Origin: Flavobacteriales bacterium UBA2104
GTDB taxonomy: Bacteria > Bacteroidota > Bacteroidia > Flavobacteriales_D > Crocinitomicaceae
Direction of reading: 5' to 3'
Assembly: GCA_002331485.1 (NCBI GenBank)
Contig: DCYS01000006.1
Coordinates: 1 to 62,217, forward strand
DNA: 62,217 nt
In this document: positions 45,923 to 54,648 of the stretch, one piece after another
How positions within the stretch are numbered: the first letter of the stretch is position 1
Layout: every line of letters starts with the position of its first letter
The notes under the pieces: model-generated
What the model was told of the DNA's origin: nothing
The model's database searches: none
The model's input: the letters and a program-made list of their open reading frames with translations, nothing else
Made by a program: the position numbers and the translations under genes

Positions 45923-48271
45923 CTACTTAACGATCACTAGTCGTTGAGGTGATAGGATATCTCCACCACTGATCACTTGAACGTTGTATACGCCCTGTAC
46001 GAGATCAGAAGTATTGACAACAACTGTGTTTGTTTGACCATCAACTTTAATCGTTTTCACAAGTTGTCCAACATTGTTGTAAATGTTAATCTCACCTGTT
46101 TTCAAATATGAGTCAAGAGCAATTTTCACCTCATCATTTGCTGGATTTGGGAATAAGTTAAATCCTGGCTTATCATTCTCTGTCAGGGATGCATCATCTT
46201 CAAGGTCATATAATAATTCAAAATCATCAAAGTAGAAACCATCTTCCGTTACATAATTATCAGAAACCAGGATGAATCTGAACATCACCTCTTCACCCAA
46301 ATAATCGCTCAAGCTTATATCTTCAAGTACCCAATCAGATTGAACACCGTCATATAGAGGGTCTCCAATTGGCTGAGGATCTCCCTGATTTTGAGCTCCC
46401 GGATTCGTGTACTTTCCACATTGAGCTATCCAACTGTTCCCGTTATCTGTTGAAACCTGGAACTGAGCGTAATCCCAATTGTTCTCAATATCCCATTTCG
46501 CTCTAAATCGAACCGCTGCTGCAGTAGCATTTGTCAGATCCACTGTGTCATTAAAAACAAATTGAGAAAAATCACCGTTAGAATATTCATTGTTTGGGCT
46601 ATCTGTGAATGAATAGTCGGCAGAGTAAAAATCTTCAGTGGTTAGATCCCAATCCCCTGTCCAATTATCCAGGTTTGCAGCAGGATCACTAAATTGTAAA
46701 GTCGCACTTCCATATGTTTTTACAATTGTATCTCTATTTTGCCAGTCACCATTATCAGTAACCAACACATATTTTATTTCATCACCATATTGAATAGCTG
46801 GATCTAATTGATATGAAATTGCTCCAGTCTGCGTTTCCTCTAATTGAAGATTATATACTTCTGGATTACCCACAGATTGGATTCCAGTAATTGGATCAAT
46901 CGAAACAGTCAATGCTCCAGCCTGAAGACCGAGGCGTTGAATTTCGTAATTAAAATTACCAGACATTGTCGAGATCGTAGAAACTACATCCAAATTAGTT
47001 GTAACTCCGTATACCAATGCTAAATGTGCCAAAGTCATATTTGGGTAAAGCATATCAATACAATCTGATGTAATAACAGATTGTGGAGGCCAGAATCCAT
47101 TGAAACCAACCTCTGGAGTCATGGCGAATATTCCTTCGTCCTTATACATGTAATCATCAGAGTCACCTGAAGCCGGATACAATCCTGAACTCTTCATAGC
47201 GCCATATCCATTGTAGCGAACCATGTGATTTGATATAGCACTGTAATAAGAATCATCTGCTGCAAACTCTTGAGAAGTTGCACCGATTGGGTATAAATGT
47301 AATCCACCGTGCGTGTGAGCATTATGTGCTAATGAAATATTCCAATTTTCTGCGATCTTTTTCATGTTCTGAGTTTCAGGCTCAGAAAATGCATTTGAAC
47401 CCGGATAAACATCACTGTTCTCATCATTAAGATCAACTCCAGTTGTACCCCACTGGTATGAATAATTTCTATTAAGATCTACCCCGGGATTCTGATTACC
47501 AACGTTTGGGTTCTTATTTTTTCTGTGCATTCCTCCACCATTAGGATCGTTCACCACATTGTGAATGTAACCATCAGGATTAATAACTGGAACGAACATC
47601 ATTTCAAGGTTATCCACTAGATAAGTTACTTCAGGATCTGTACCATAATTCTCTAGCAGATACCACATGTAAAATATCGTTTGTGAAAGTGAACCTGGCT
47701 CTCGAGCATGATGAATTGCAGAAAACAACACTCTTGGTTTTCCCTGATCAACATTAGGATCGTTTGAAATCTTCATATAGTAGATCGGACGACCTTCATG
47801 AGTTAATGTATCTGAGATTGGTGCCTTTGCAGATATCAAATTTGGATATTGAGCAGCCATATCATCTACCTCATCAATGAATTCTTGATAAGTGTAAAAA
47901 CCAGCCATCGATCCTAACTGAAAATTGGAAGGCACAGCTGGGTCGTATGTAGAACCTCCTTCTTCGGGACACGTTGCATTTTTTAAAGGTGCTTGGTTTT
48001 GATATTCTTCTGATTGATAGTAAGCTTTTACATCTTCGATCAAGATGTCAACTTGAAAACCGGCGGCTTTTGCTTTTTCAATAGAAGTAGCTGAAAAATC
48101 GCTGATCACAAAAGTGTTATGCTTGATCGTCCCATGATCAACCGCTAAACCAAGATCTGTTAACTCCTGAAGACCAGCATGATCAGTCCAAATTCGAGCA
48201 CGAGAATATTGTTCTTGTGAAAAAACAATACCCGTAAATAATAAAAAAGTGAGTATAAATATTTTAGTCAT
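45923..48271 (-). CDS. Secreted M14 zinc carboxypeptidase with type IX sorting domain
   Basis: 782 residues from the ATG at 48271 (a GTG five codons upstream is less likely because the signal peptide MTKIFILTFLLFTG fits the ATG). An M14 catalytic domain: zinc ligands in HHAREPGS (HxxE, near 190) and HNAHTHGG, the substrate Arg stretch NRNYSYQWG, and the catalytic Glu in EVGFNGFW. Then beta-sandwich domains that include a CUB- or jelly-roll-like region, and a C-terminal type IX (Por) sorting domain (FNLFPNPANDEV, ending LVIVK). It would be exported across both membranes and bound to the surface or released. Extracellular protein digestion is the likely role. Confidence 0.94.
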   Translation of the reverse strand: MTKIFILTFLLFTGIVFSQEQYSRARIWTDHAGLQELTDLGLAVDHGTIKHNTFVISDFSATSIEKAKAAGFQVDILIEDVKAYYQSEEYQNQAPLKNATCPEEGGSTYDPAVPSNFQLGSMAGFYTYQEFIDEVDDMAAQYPNLISAKAPISDTLTHEGRPIYYMKISNDPNVDQGKPRVLFSAIHHAREPGSLSQTIFYMWYLLENYGTDPEVTYLVDNLEMMFVPVINPDGYIHNVVNDPNGGGMHRKNKNPNVGNQNPGVDLNRNYSYQWGTTGVDLNDENSDVYPGSNAFSEPETQNMKKIAENWNISLAHNAHTHGGLHLYPIGATSQEFAADDSYYSAISNHMVRYNGYGAMKSSGLYPASGDSDDYMYKDEGIFAMTPEVGFNGFWPPQSVITSDCIDMLYPNMTLAHLALVYGVTTNLDVVSTISTMSGNFNYEIQRLGLQAGALTVSIDPITGIQSVGNPEVYNLQLEETQTGAISYQLDPAIQYGDEIKYVLVTDNGDWQNRDTIVKTYGSATLQFSDPAANLDNWTGDWDLTTEDFYSADYSFTDSPNNEYSNGDFSQFVFNDTVDLTNATAAAVRFRAKWDIENNWDYAQFQVSTDNGNSWIAQCGKYTNPGAQNQGDPQPIGDPLYDGVQSDWVLEDISLSDYLGEEVMFRFILVSDNYVTEDGFYFDDFELLYDLEDDASLTENDKPGFNLFPNPANDEVKIALDSYLKTGEINIYNNVGQLVKTIKVDGQTNTVVVNTSDLVQGVYNVQVISGGDILSPQRLVIVK

Positions 48272-48360
48272 AGCTTTGCATTTCACCGCAAGATACGAAA
48301 AATCGAAGCAATAGCAAAATGTAAGAAGAAGTATGATATTGGAAAGTTACAGAAGTTACA

Positions 48361-48927
48361 TTACCACTCTATGGTATTCATAAAATGCAATAGATCCTTC
48401 TTCACAAAATTCAATGAAGGTAAAATAGAATCATAGTTTGGACGAGAATTAAAATAGACAACTCCACTGTAGAATCGTTCCGTACTATCCGTTACATAAA
48501 ATTGGAATGGGGACGCAACATTTCCTTGCAATTCGAAGAATGTCCCATAAACCTTAGACTCATCACGAATGATGTTCGTATCCAATATGGCCGTTGCTTT
48601 GATCTTATGTTCACCAACCTTATCAATTGCATAGTTCACATAAGCAGCAAGAGAGGTGTCCATATCAATCACGCTTAGATGCAATGTTCCATTCAGTTTA
48701 CCAAACGAAATATCTCTGTTACATTCACTTCCTCTCACTTCATTAACCTCAAAATAAGCTGGTTTTTCGAATGAATAGTTACAGCTATCGGTATACATGC
48801 TGTAGGTCCTGTCTGGCATATCCAATTCAAGATATGTTGGTGGTTTTGGGATTGGATTATCATTCCCGCCACAGCTAATGATAACTATCATCAACCCTAA
48901 AAATATCAATACACTACTCCTCTTCAT
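48361..48927 (-). CDS. gldD: Gliding motility lipoprotein GldD
   Basis: 188 residues. Lipoprotein signal (VLIFLGLMIVIISC) and the GldD pattern PKPPTYLELDMPDRTY near 30 followed by CNYSFEKPAYF and NSRPNYDSILPSLNFVKKD at the end. GldD is needed for type IX secretion and gliding in Flavobacterium. It overlaps gldE by 14 bp, the same arrangement as in other Flavobacteria. ATG at 48927. Identification rests on motif recall and the neighbouring gldE. Confidence 0.88.
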   Translation of the reverse strand: MKRSSVLIFLGLMIVIISCGGNDNPIPKPPTYLELDMPDRTYSMYTDSCNYSFEKPAYFEVNEVRGSECNRDISFGKLNGTLHLSVIDMDTSLAAYVNYAIDKVGEHKIKATAILDTNIIRDESKVYGTFFELQGNVASPFQFYVTDSTERFYSGVVYFNSRPNYDSILPSLNFVKKDLLHFMNTIEW

Positions 48928-50266
48928 CCAATGATAGTTTTATGATCTTAACCAACTTAACTCTTTTCTTATCTGATGACTCTACGACAAACTTGATTCC
49001 CTCAAACTCAAATGACTCATTATTCTTAAGGATCTTACCAGATTGCTCGATTAAAAACCCAGCGATCGAATCAGATTCTCCTTTAACATTCTCAAACTCT
49101 TTTCCATCTATATCAAGAACCTTGTACATATCGACAAGTGGAGTTTTACCTTCAAATAAGAACGTATTTTCATCTACCTTAGTGTAAACAATATCGTCAT
49201 CATCAAATTCGTCTGTGATCTCACCCACAATTTCTTCAAGAACATCTTCTAATGTTACAACTCCAGAAGCTCCACCGTATTCATCCACAACAACAGCCAT
49301 GTGCATTTTTAATTCCTGAAATTCTTTCAGAAGGTCATCGATCTTCTTGTTTTCAGGTACGAAAAACGGTGTTCTAGCTAGTTTCTTCCATTCAAAATTA
49401 TCTTTCTCGTCGAGATGCTTTAAAAGATCCTTGACGAACAAAATACCAGTGACCTCGTCAAAGTTCTCCTTGTAAACTGGAATTCTAGAGTATCCTGAAT
49501 CAAGTATGATCTCCATAAGTTCCTTATAAGTGCTTGATTCTTCAACGGCAATTACATCCACACGTGACCTCATGATCTGACGAACATCAGTATTCCCAAA
49601 ATTAACAATACCTTCAAGTATCTTTTGTTCATCTGTTGATGAATTATCTTCTCGAGTCAGAGCAATTGCATTTTCAAGATCGTCAGTTGAAACATCTAGC
49701 TGTCTTTTTCGTGCATATTTAAGAATGACATCCGTACCATTCACCAGGAATATTCTGAGCCACGAAAAAGGAGGGATCCTACCCAATAAATTCAATGGAT
49801 TCGACATAATATTAACTAATGTCAAACTATTGCGGTTTGCATAGATCTTAGGAACAACCTCACCGATCAATAATATCACGAATGTGATACCACCGATCTC
49901 AATTGCTGATCGTAAATAATCAACGCTGCCATCAACTGGCACTGGATAGATAATAGAAAATATATAGCTAGCCAGAATAACGATTCCAACATTCACGAAG
50001 TTATTTGTGATCAATATTGTAGCCAGAAGATCTTTCGGATTCTTTAATAAGGTGTTTGCAACATTGGACTTTGCATCTCCATTCTTTTGTAACTCCTCTC
50101 TGTCTTCAGGTGTTAATGAAAAGAATGCAACCTCAGAACCTGATATCAACGCAGAGGCCATGAGTAAAACGCATAAGACAACAATAGATATCCAAAATCC
50201 AGTATCAAATTGTTGAGAAGTAGAAAGTAGTAATAAACTAAGGGTTTCCGGATCGTCCATTAACAT
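48914..50266 (-). CDS. gldE: Gliding motility-associated protein GldE (CNNM/CorC-type membrane protein)
   Basis: 450 residues. N-terminal CNNM domain with four membrane helices (about 20-200; SALISGSEVAFFSL near 38), two CBS domains (about 215-340; IMRSRVDVIAVEE and VVDEYGGASGVVTLEDVLEE), and a CorC/HlyC C-terminal domain. This is the architecture of magnesium/cobalt efflux proteins; the gldD neighbour marks it as GldE. Two in-frame ATG codons (50266 and 50260) could start it. 5 bp after ssb, so mutY-ssb-gldE-gldD form a minus-strand cluster conserved in this group. Confidence 0.93.
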   Translation of the reverse strand: MLMDDPETLSLLLLSTSQQFDTGFWISIVVLCVLLMASALISGSEVAFFSLTPEDREELQKNGDAKSNVANTLLKNPKDLLATILITNNFVNVGIVILASYIFSIIYPVPVDGSVDYLRSAIEIGGITFVILLIGEVVPKIYANRNSLTLVNIMSNPLNLLGRIPPFSWLRIFLVNGTDVILKYARKRQLDVSTDDLENAIALTREDNSSTDEQKILEGIVNFGNTDVRQIMRSRVDVIAVEESSTYKELMEIILDSGYSRIPVYKENFDEVTGILFVKDLLKHLDEKDNFEWKKLARTPFFVPENKKIDDLLKEFQELKMHMAVVVDEYGGASGVVTLEDVLEEIVGEITDEFDDDDIVYTKVDENTFLFEGKTPLVDMYKVLDIDGKEFENVKGESDSIAGFLIEQSGKILKNNESFEFEGIKFVVESSDKKRVKLVKIIKLSLDEEE

Positions 50267-50271
50267 TCAAT

Positions 50272-50724
50272 TTAAAATGGCAAATCATCATCGTCCTCAT
50301 CTGATAAATTATCATTCATCGGCTGAGGTTTCTGAGGAGTATCCTGTGAAGAGTAATTTGGCTGACCTCCTGGAGCTGGTGCTTCAGATTTTGGCGTCAA
50401 CATGGTAAAGTTATCTGCAACAACTTCTGTAGCATATTTAGTAGCTCCACTCTCATCTTGCCAAGAGCGCGTTTTAAGTTTTCCCTCGACGTAAACTTTC
50501 TGACCCTTAGTCAAATATTTTTCTGCAACTTCCGCAAGGGCTCTCCAAACAACTATGTTATGCCAATCAGTTACTTCGCGTCTTTCACCGGTTGCTTTAT
50601 CATTGTAAGTCTCAGAAGTCGCGATTGGAAAACGAACTAATTTTGTACCATTTTCTAATACTCTCACTTCCGGATCTTTTCCAAGATTACCGATCAAAAT
50701 AACTTTATTTACACTTCCTGCCAT
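50272..50724 (-). CDS. ssb: Single-stranded DNA-binding protein
   Basis: 150 residues. OB-fold core starting NKVILIGNLGKDPEVRVLE, VDFHN-equivalent TDWHNIVVW near 55, a Pro/Gln-rich linker, and the acidic tip DEDDDDLPF that binds partner proteins. Cytoplasmic; acts in replication and repair. ATG at 50724. A possible -7 element (TACATTTG on the minus strand, 50729-50736) is only a few bases before the ATG, which would make a near-leaderless mRNA. Confidence 0.97.
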   Translation of the reverse strand: MAGSVNKVILIGNLGKDPEVRVLENGTKLVRFPIATSETYNDKATGERREVTDWHNIVVWRALAEVAEKYLTKGQKVYVEGKLKTRSWQDESGATKYATEVVADNFTMLTPKSEAPAPGGQPNYSSQDTPQKPQPMNDNLSDEDDDDLPF

Positions 50725-50784
50725 AGAACAAATGTAAAATAAAAAAGCTAAAATAAAGACAAATAGAAGTAAGAATGTAAATGA

Positions 50785-51828
50785 TCAATTCCCTCCATAT
50801 TCCGGATTGTGTTCCTCAAAGAATCGATGAATCAATCGAGGAAGCGGATATTCATCAACACGCTCTATATCAACATGTAATAATCTATCATTATCGGATA
50901 TAACTTTATCAACTTTCCAGAATATAGCGTGGATCTTTTGATGACTCAATATATGTGTGTAGGATGCAATTCGATCTACTGCACTAACGCCGAATTCTTG
51001 TTGAAGATCTCCGTTAAGATCATTCATTGATTTCTCTACCTTCGTTTCAAACAGAGGAAATTGATACATATTTTGCCATATTCCCTTCCCTTCTCTTTTC
51101 TCAAATTGAAACTGTGTATTTCCAGAAACCAGATAATTAAAGTATCGATCTCTAACTTTTGTCTTTTTAGATTTCACCGGATAATCGAGCATTTCATTCT
51201 TTCGATAAGCTTCACAGCTATCTTGAACAGGACAGTTGTCGCAATCAGGATTTTTAGGCTTACAAACTAGAGCTCCTAACTCCATCATCGCTTGATTATG
51301 TTCACCAGGGTCCTCTTGAGATAGTAGTTCTTTAGCATAGGCAGCAAATAGCTTTTTACCAGCTGTGGAATCTATTGGCGTAGCATCAGCAAAGTAACGG
51401 GATAACACTCGATAAACATTTCCGTCTACGACTGCGTAAGGAAGGTCAAAAGCAAAAGATGCTATCGCCGCAGCAGTGTAATCTCCTACACCCTTTAGTG
51501 ATTTGATCTCCTTGTATGTTTGAGGGAAAAAACCATCAAACTCCTCAACGATCTGTTGAGCTGCATAATGAAGGTTTCTCGCTCTACTGTAATATCCCAA
51601 CCCTTGCCAATCGTTCAATACGTTCTCCTGACTTGCCGAAGCCAGATCCTGAACTTTCGGGTAATGTTTAACGAACTTTTCATAGTAAGCACGACCCTGA
51701 TCAACTCGTGTCTGCTGGAGAATTATTTCAGATAACCATATCAAATATGGGTCTTTTGTCTCCCTCCACGGTAGGGTTCTCGAGTTTTGTCGAAACCAGA
51801 GGCGAATTGATAGAGAAAAATCCTGCAT
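50785..51828 (-). CDS. mutY: A/G-specific adenine glycosylase
   Basis: Base-excision repair enzyme removing adenine opposite 8-oxoguanine. 347 residues: helix-hairpin-helix with LKGVGDYTAAAIASFAF and catalytic Asp in VVDGNVYRVLSR, the iron-sulfur loop C-x6-C-x2-C-x5-C (CKPKNPDCDNCPVQDSC, about 195-211), and a C-terminal NUDIX-like domain that recognises 8-oxoguanine. Start ATG at 51828; a -7 element (51863-51870) lies 35 bp upstream. Divergent from HU. Confidence 0.96.
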   Translation of the reverse strand: MQDFSLSIRLWFRQNSRTLPWRETKDPYLIWLSEIILQQTRVDQGRAYYEKFVKHYPKVQDLASASQENVLNDWQGLGYYSRARNLHYAAQQIVEEFDGFFPQTYKEIKSLKGVGDYTAAAIASFAFDLPYAVVDGNVYRVLSRYFADATPIDSTAGKKLFAAYAKELLSQEDPGEHNQAMMELGALVCKPKNPDCDNCPVQDSCEAYRKNEMLDYPVKSKKTKVRDRYFNYLVSGNTQFQFEKREGKGIWQNMYQFPLFETKVEKSMNDLNGDLQQEFGVSAVDRIASYTHILSHQKIHAIFWKVDKVISDNDRLLHVDIERVDEYPLPRLIHRFFEEHNPEYGGN

Positions 51829-51862
51829 TAGGGTAAAAGTTTGAAGTTTAATAGCCTAAATG

Positions 51863-51870
51863 CAAAGATA
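51863..51870 (-). promoter_or_regulatory. Putative -7 promoter element of mutY
   Basis: Reads TATCTTTG on the minus strand, a TAnnTTTG match, back-to-back with the plus-strand element of the HU gene. Confidence 0.5.
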
Positions 51871-51886
51871 AAAGGATAAAGCTGAC

Positions 51887-51894
51887 TACCTTTG
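51887..51894 (+). promoter_or_regulatory. Putative -7 promoter element of the HU gene
   Basis: TACCTTTG matches TAnnTTTG, 41 bp before the HU ATG at 51936. Confidence 0.5.
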
Positions 51895-51935
51895 TAATTG
51901 AAAATCACATTGTTGTTAATTTTAAATTTTTAGAT

Positions 51936-52226
51936 ATGACAAAAGCAGATATTGTTGCTGAGATCGCTGAGGAGATTGGATTAGAAAAGAACGAAGTTCA
52001 AAAAACAGTTGAAGCATTCATGGGATCTGTAAAAAAGAGCCTTACGAATGGTGAAAACGTTTACTTAAGAGGTTTTGGAAGCTTCGTTGTGAAGGAAAGA
52101 GCTGAAAAAACTGGTCGTAATATTTCAAAGAATACGACTATCATTATTCCAGCGCACAATATTCCATCTTTTAAACCTGCAAAAACTTTTGTAGAGGACG
52201 TTAAGACTAACGTTAAAGTAAAATAA
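51936..52226 (+). CDS. HU-family DNA-binding protein
   Basis: 96 residues. Classic HU/IHF fold: MTKADIVAEIAEEIGLEK at the start, the conserved NVYLRGFGSFVVKERAEKTGRN turn-and-arm region around 45-70, and the arm PAHNIPSFKPAK near 80. A nucleoid protein that bends DNA. ATG at 51936. A hairpin overlapping the promoter of the next gene lies 50 bp after the stop. Confidence 0.97.
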   Translation: MTKADIVAEIAEEIGLEKNEVQKTVEAFMGSVKKSLTNGENVYLRGFGSFVVKERAEKTGRNISKNTTIIIPAHNIPSFKPAKTFVEDVKTNVKVK

Positions 52227-52245
52227 ATGAATTTTGAGTCCTAAA

Positions 52246-52276
52246 TTGGGACTTATTAAACTTATTTGTATCTTTG
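52246..52276 (+). promoter_or_regulatory. Putative promoter of the small ribosomal-type gene and rng
   Basis: TTG (52246-52248) and TATCTTTG (52269-52276) separated by 20 bp, a full match to the Bacteroidetes -33/-7 form. Transcription would begin near 52283, inside the 5' arm of the hairpin at 52277. Confidence 0.6.
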
Positions 52277-52310
52277 CACTCCTGTTTTTACGACAGGAGT
52301 GTTTTGTTTT
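52277..52310 (+). terminator. Terminator-like hairpin after HU
   Basis: Perfect 9-bp stem CACTCCTGT (52277-52285) with ACAGGAGTG (52293-52301), loop TTTTACG, then TTTTGTTTT. It fits a terminator for HU but overlaps the start region of the next transcript. Confidence 0.6.
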
Positions 52311-52360
52311 GAAAACACCGCATTGAAAAAGAGAATATTAACATTTAAAAATATATAGTT

Positions 52361-52453
52361 ATGCCAAGTGGTAAAAAAAGAAAGAGACATAAGATGTCTA
52401 CGCACAAGCGTAAAAAACGTCTAAGAAAAAACCGTCACAAGAAGAAAAAATAA
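52361..52453 (+). CDS. 30-residue basic ribosomal-type protein (AURKAIP1/COX24-like)
   Basis: MPSGKKRKRHKMSTHKRKKR followed by LRKNRHKKKK: 30 residues, more than half Lys or Arg. It is the small basic protein found in Bacteroidota beside HU and rng, assigned to the AURKAIP1/COX24 (mitochondrial mS38, mycobacterial bS22) family of small-subunit ribosomal proteins. ATG at 52361, stop at 52451-52453. The MPSGKKRKRHK start and position between HU and rng support it; easily missed because of its size. Confidence 0.88.
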   Translation: MPSGKKRKRHKMSTHKRKKRLRKNRHKKKK

Positions 52454-52477
52454 TTTTTTCTTGACATAGGAATTCGA

Positions 52478-52516
52478 GCGAATGGACTTAGTGGATGATT
52501 CCGCTAAGTCATTTGC
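52478..52516 (+). promoter_or_regulatory. Strong hairpin in the leader of rng
   Basis: Arms GCGAAT-G-GACTTAGTGGA and TCCGCTAAGTC-ATTTGC pair over 17 positions with one bulged G and two wobble pairs, loop TGAT. No T-run follows, so it is not a plain terminator. It ends 25 bases before the rng start codon. May be a regulatory structure for rng or an RNase target. Confidence 0.55.
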
Positions 52517-52541
52517 ATTTATAAACTAAAATACGGCTTCC

Positions 52542-54089
52542 GTGAATTACGAATTAGTAGTCGACTCTCGAAAAGAGAGCGTTTGGCTTGCACTACTAAA
52601 AGACGGGAAGCTTATTGAACTTCACGAAGAAAGAGGAAAATCTGACTTTTCTGTTGGAGATATTTACCATGGAAAAGTGAGAAAAGTCGTTCCAAGCTTA
52701 AACGCTTGTTTTGTCGACGTAGGATATGAAAAGGATGCGTTCCTTCATTACTTAGACCTTGGACCGCAATATCATTCCCTCAATAAGTTTACCCAGAAAA
52801 CGTTGCAAGGCAAACAAAATGTTGCCGACCTTCTCTATTTTAAGTCAGAAGATGACATCCCTAAAGACGGGAAGATCACTGATGTGGTCTCATCTTCTCA
52901 ACATATAATGGTCCAGGTGGCCAAAGAACCAATATCAAGTAAAGGACCTCGACTTAGTGCTGAGGTGACTTTGGCTGGTAGATACCTTGTTCTTGTACCT
53001 TTCTCAAATAAAGTTTCGATCTCTCAAAAGATCAAAGATCACAAAGAAAGAGACAGGCTGAGAGACATTATGAAGAACATCAAACCTAAAAATTTTGGTG
53101 TGATCATTCGTACTGTTGCAAAGAACAAAAAGATCGAACAACTCGATCAGGATCTTAAGACGTTGCTTGACAAATGGAAGAAACTCCATGGCAATTTGCA
53201 AAACTCAAAACCACCGAGAAGAATACTTGGTGAATTGAATAAGGCCTCTTCATTGCTTCGTGATCTGTTGAATGCAGACTTCACGAACATTCATGTTAAT
53301 GATGATGCCTTGTTTGAGCAACTCAATAATTACATTGGATCAATTGCTCCCGGTAGAGAGAAGATCTTGAAGAGGTATAACGGAAAACTAGAAATATTCG
53401 AGCGTTTCGGGATCAATAAACAGATCAAGACCTTATTCGGAAAGAAAGTTCCTCTTCCCAGTGGTGGATATCTGATCATCGAGCATACTGAGGCTATGCA
53501 CGTCGTTGATGTCAACAGTGGTAATCGAAAGGACGCTAAGGGTCAAGAAAGCAATGCCCTGGCAACAAACTTAGAGGCCGCTGAAGAATTAGCTAGAGTA
53601 CTTCAGTTGAGAGATATGGGTGGAATTGTTGCTGTTGACTTCATTGATATGCATGAGAAAGAAAATAATCGTGCGTTATTTGATGCCATGAAAGGCTTTA
53701 TGAAGTCTGACAGAGCAAAGCATAACATCTTGCCTCCATCACGATTTGGTGTGATCGAGATCACACGTCAGCGTGTTCGTCCGGAAACGGATATTGAAAC
53801 ATCTGAAAAATGCCCAGTATGTGAAGGTACTGGAGAGATCAGCGCAAGTATTTTATTCGCTGATGAAGTAGAGAACAACCTCACATATTTACTCGAAGAC
53901 AGAAAAGAAAAGGATGTTACATTGTATGTTCACCCTTACATCGAATCACATTTTAAAAGAGGACTTATTTCAAAACAAGTGAAATGGTTCTTGAAATTCA
54001 AGAAATGGGTTCCTGTTGTTGGAGTAACGAATTATCATTTATTACAGTACGCCTTCAAAAACAAAAAAGGCAAGGAAATCAAACTGTAA
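52542..54089 (+). CDS. rng: Ribonuclease E/G family endoribonuclease
   Basis: 515 residues, RNase G-like: S1 domain at the start (GDIYHGKVRKVVPSLNACFV and DAFLHYLDL), catalytic DNase I-like core with metal-binding Asp323 (VVDVNSGNR) and Asp366 (VAVDFIDM), spaced 43 residues apart exactly as Asp303 and Asp346 of E. coli RNase E, and the zinc link Cys pair in CPVCEGTG near 425. Processes rRNA and starts mRNA decay. GTG start at 52542. Overlaps the recX start codon by one base (TAATG). Confidence 0.95.
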   Translation: MNYELVVDSRKESVWLALLKDGKLIELHEERGKSDFSVGDIYHGKVRKVVPSLNACFVDVGYEKDAFLHYLDLGPQYHSLNKFTQKTLQGKQNVADLLYFKSEDDIPKDGKITDVVSSSQHIMVQVAKEPISSKGPRLSAEVTLAGRYLVLVPFSNKVSISQKIKDHKERDRLRDIMKNIKPKNFGVIIRTVAKNKKIEQLDQDLKTLLDKWKKLHGNLQNSKPPRRILGELNKASSLLRDLLNADFTNIHVNDDALFEQLNNYIGSIAPGREKILKRYNGKLEIFERFGINKQIKTLFGKKVPLPSGGYLIIEHTEAMHVVDVNSGNRKDAKGQESNALATNLEAAEELARVLQLRDMGGIVAVDFIDMHEKENNRALFDAMKGFMKSDRAKHNILPPSRFGVIEITRQRVRPETDIETSEKCPVCEGTGEISASILFADEVENNLTYLLEDRKEKDVTLYVHPYIESHFKRGLISKQVKWFLKFKKWVPVVGVTNYHLLQYAFKNKKGKEIKL

Positions 54090-54571
54090 TGAATCAAGAA
54101 CAGCAATATAGCTTTCTTGAGATCAAACATAAAATTGAGCATTGGTGTGCTTATCGTGATAGATGCCATAAAGAGGTTTATGAAAAACTTCGAAAATATG
54201 GACTTGACGATGAGGACACCAATGCACTGATCTCCCACTTAATTGAATATAGTTTTCTAGACGAACAGCGTTATGCAGACAGTTTCGTATCAGGGAAGTA
54301 TAGGATCAAAAAATGGGGTAGAAATAAGATCAAAGCTCACCTCAAACAAAAAGCAATTCCTTCAGTTTGTATCACTGCCGCGCTGAAAACCATCGAAGAT
54401 GAAACCTACATGGAAAATCTAAATACACTGGCTAAGCGCAAATGGGAAGAAAAAAAAGGAAATGCATTTGAAAAAAAAGTAAAAGTTCAACGTTTTTTAG
54501 CTGGAAGAGGATATGAATTCGATCTCATTCACGACGTTCTATCTGATTTAGAGAATAAACAAAAACGATAA
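54089..54571 (+). CDS. recX: Regulatory protein RecX
   Basis: 160 residues from the ATG at 54089, which overlaps the rng stop codon (TAATG). Three-helix repeats typical of RecX: RDRCHKEVYEKLRKYG near 24, LDEQRYADSFVSGKYRIKKWG near 53 and the closing KVQRFLAGRGYEFDLIHDVL. RecX modulates RecA filaments. A longer frame upstream is inside rng and has no homology. Translationally coupled to rng. Confidence 0.92.
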   Translation: MNQEQQYSFLEIKHKIEHWCAYRDRCHKEVYEKLRKYGLDDEDTNALISHLIEYSFLDEQRYADSFVSGKYRIKKWGRNKIKAHLKQKAIPSVCITAALKTIEDETYMENLNTLAKRKWEEKKGNAFEKKVKVQRFLAGRGYEFDLIHDVLSDLENKQKR

Positions 54572-54648
54572 AATATCTTAATTTTCATTGTCCACTTTAA
54601 ACAGCAGAATTTTTTCACTTATATTAGCGATTCTTAAGTTTTAGCGAA

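Noticed and set aside
53984..54088. Extended recX start at 53984
   Set aside because: The extra 35 residues are encoded within rng and show no RecX similarity; the ATG overlapping the rng stop is the natural start.
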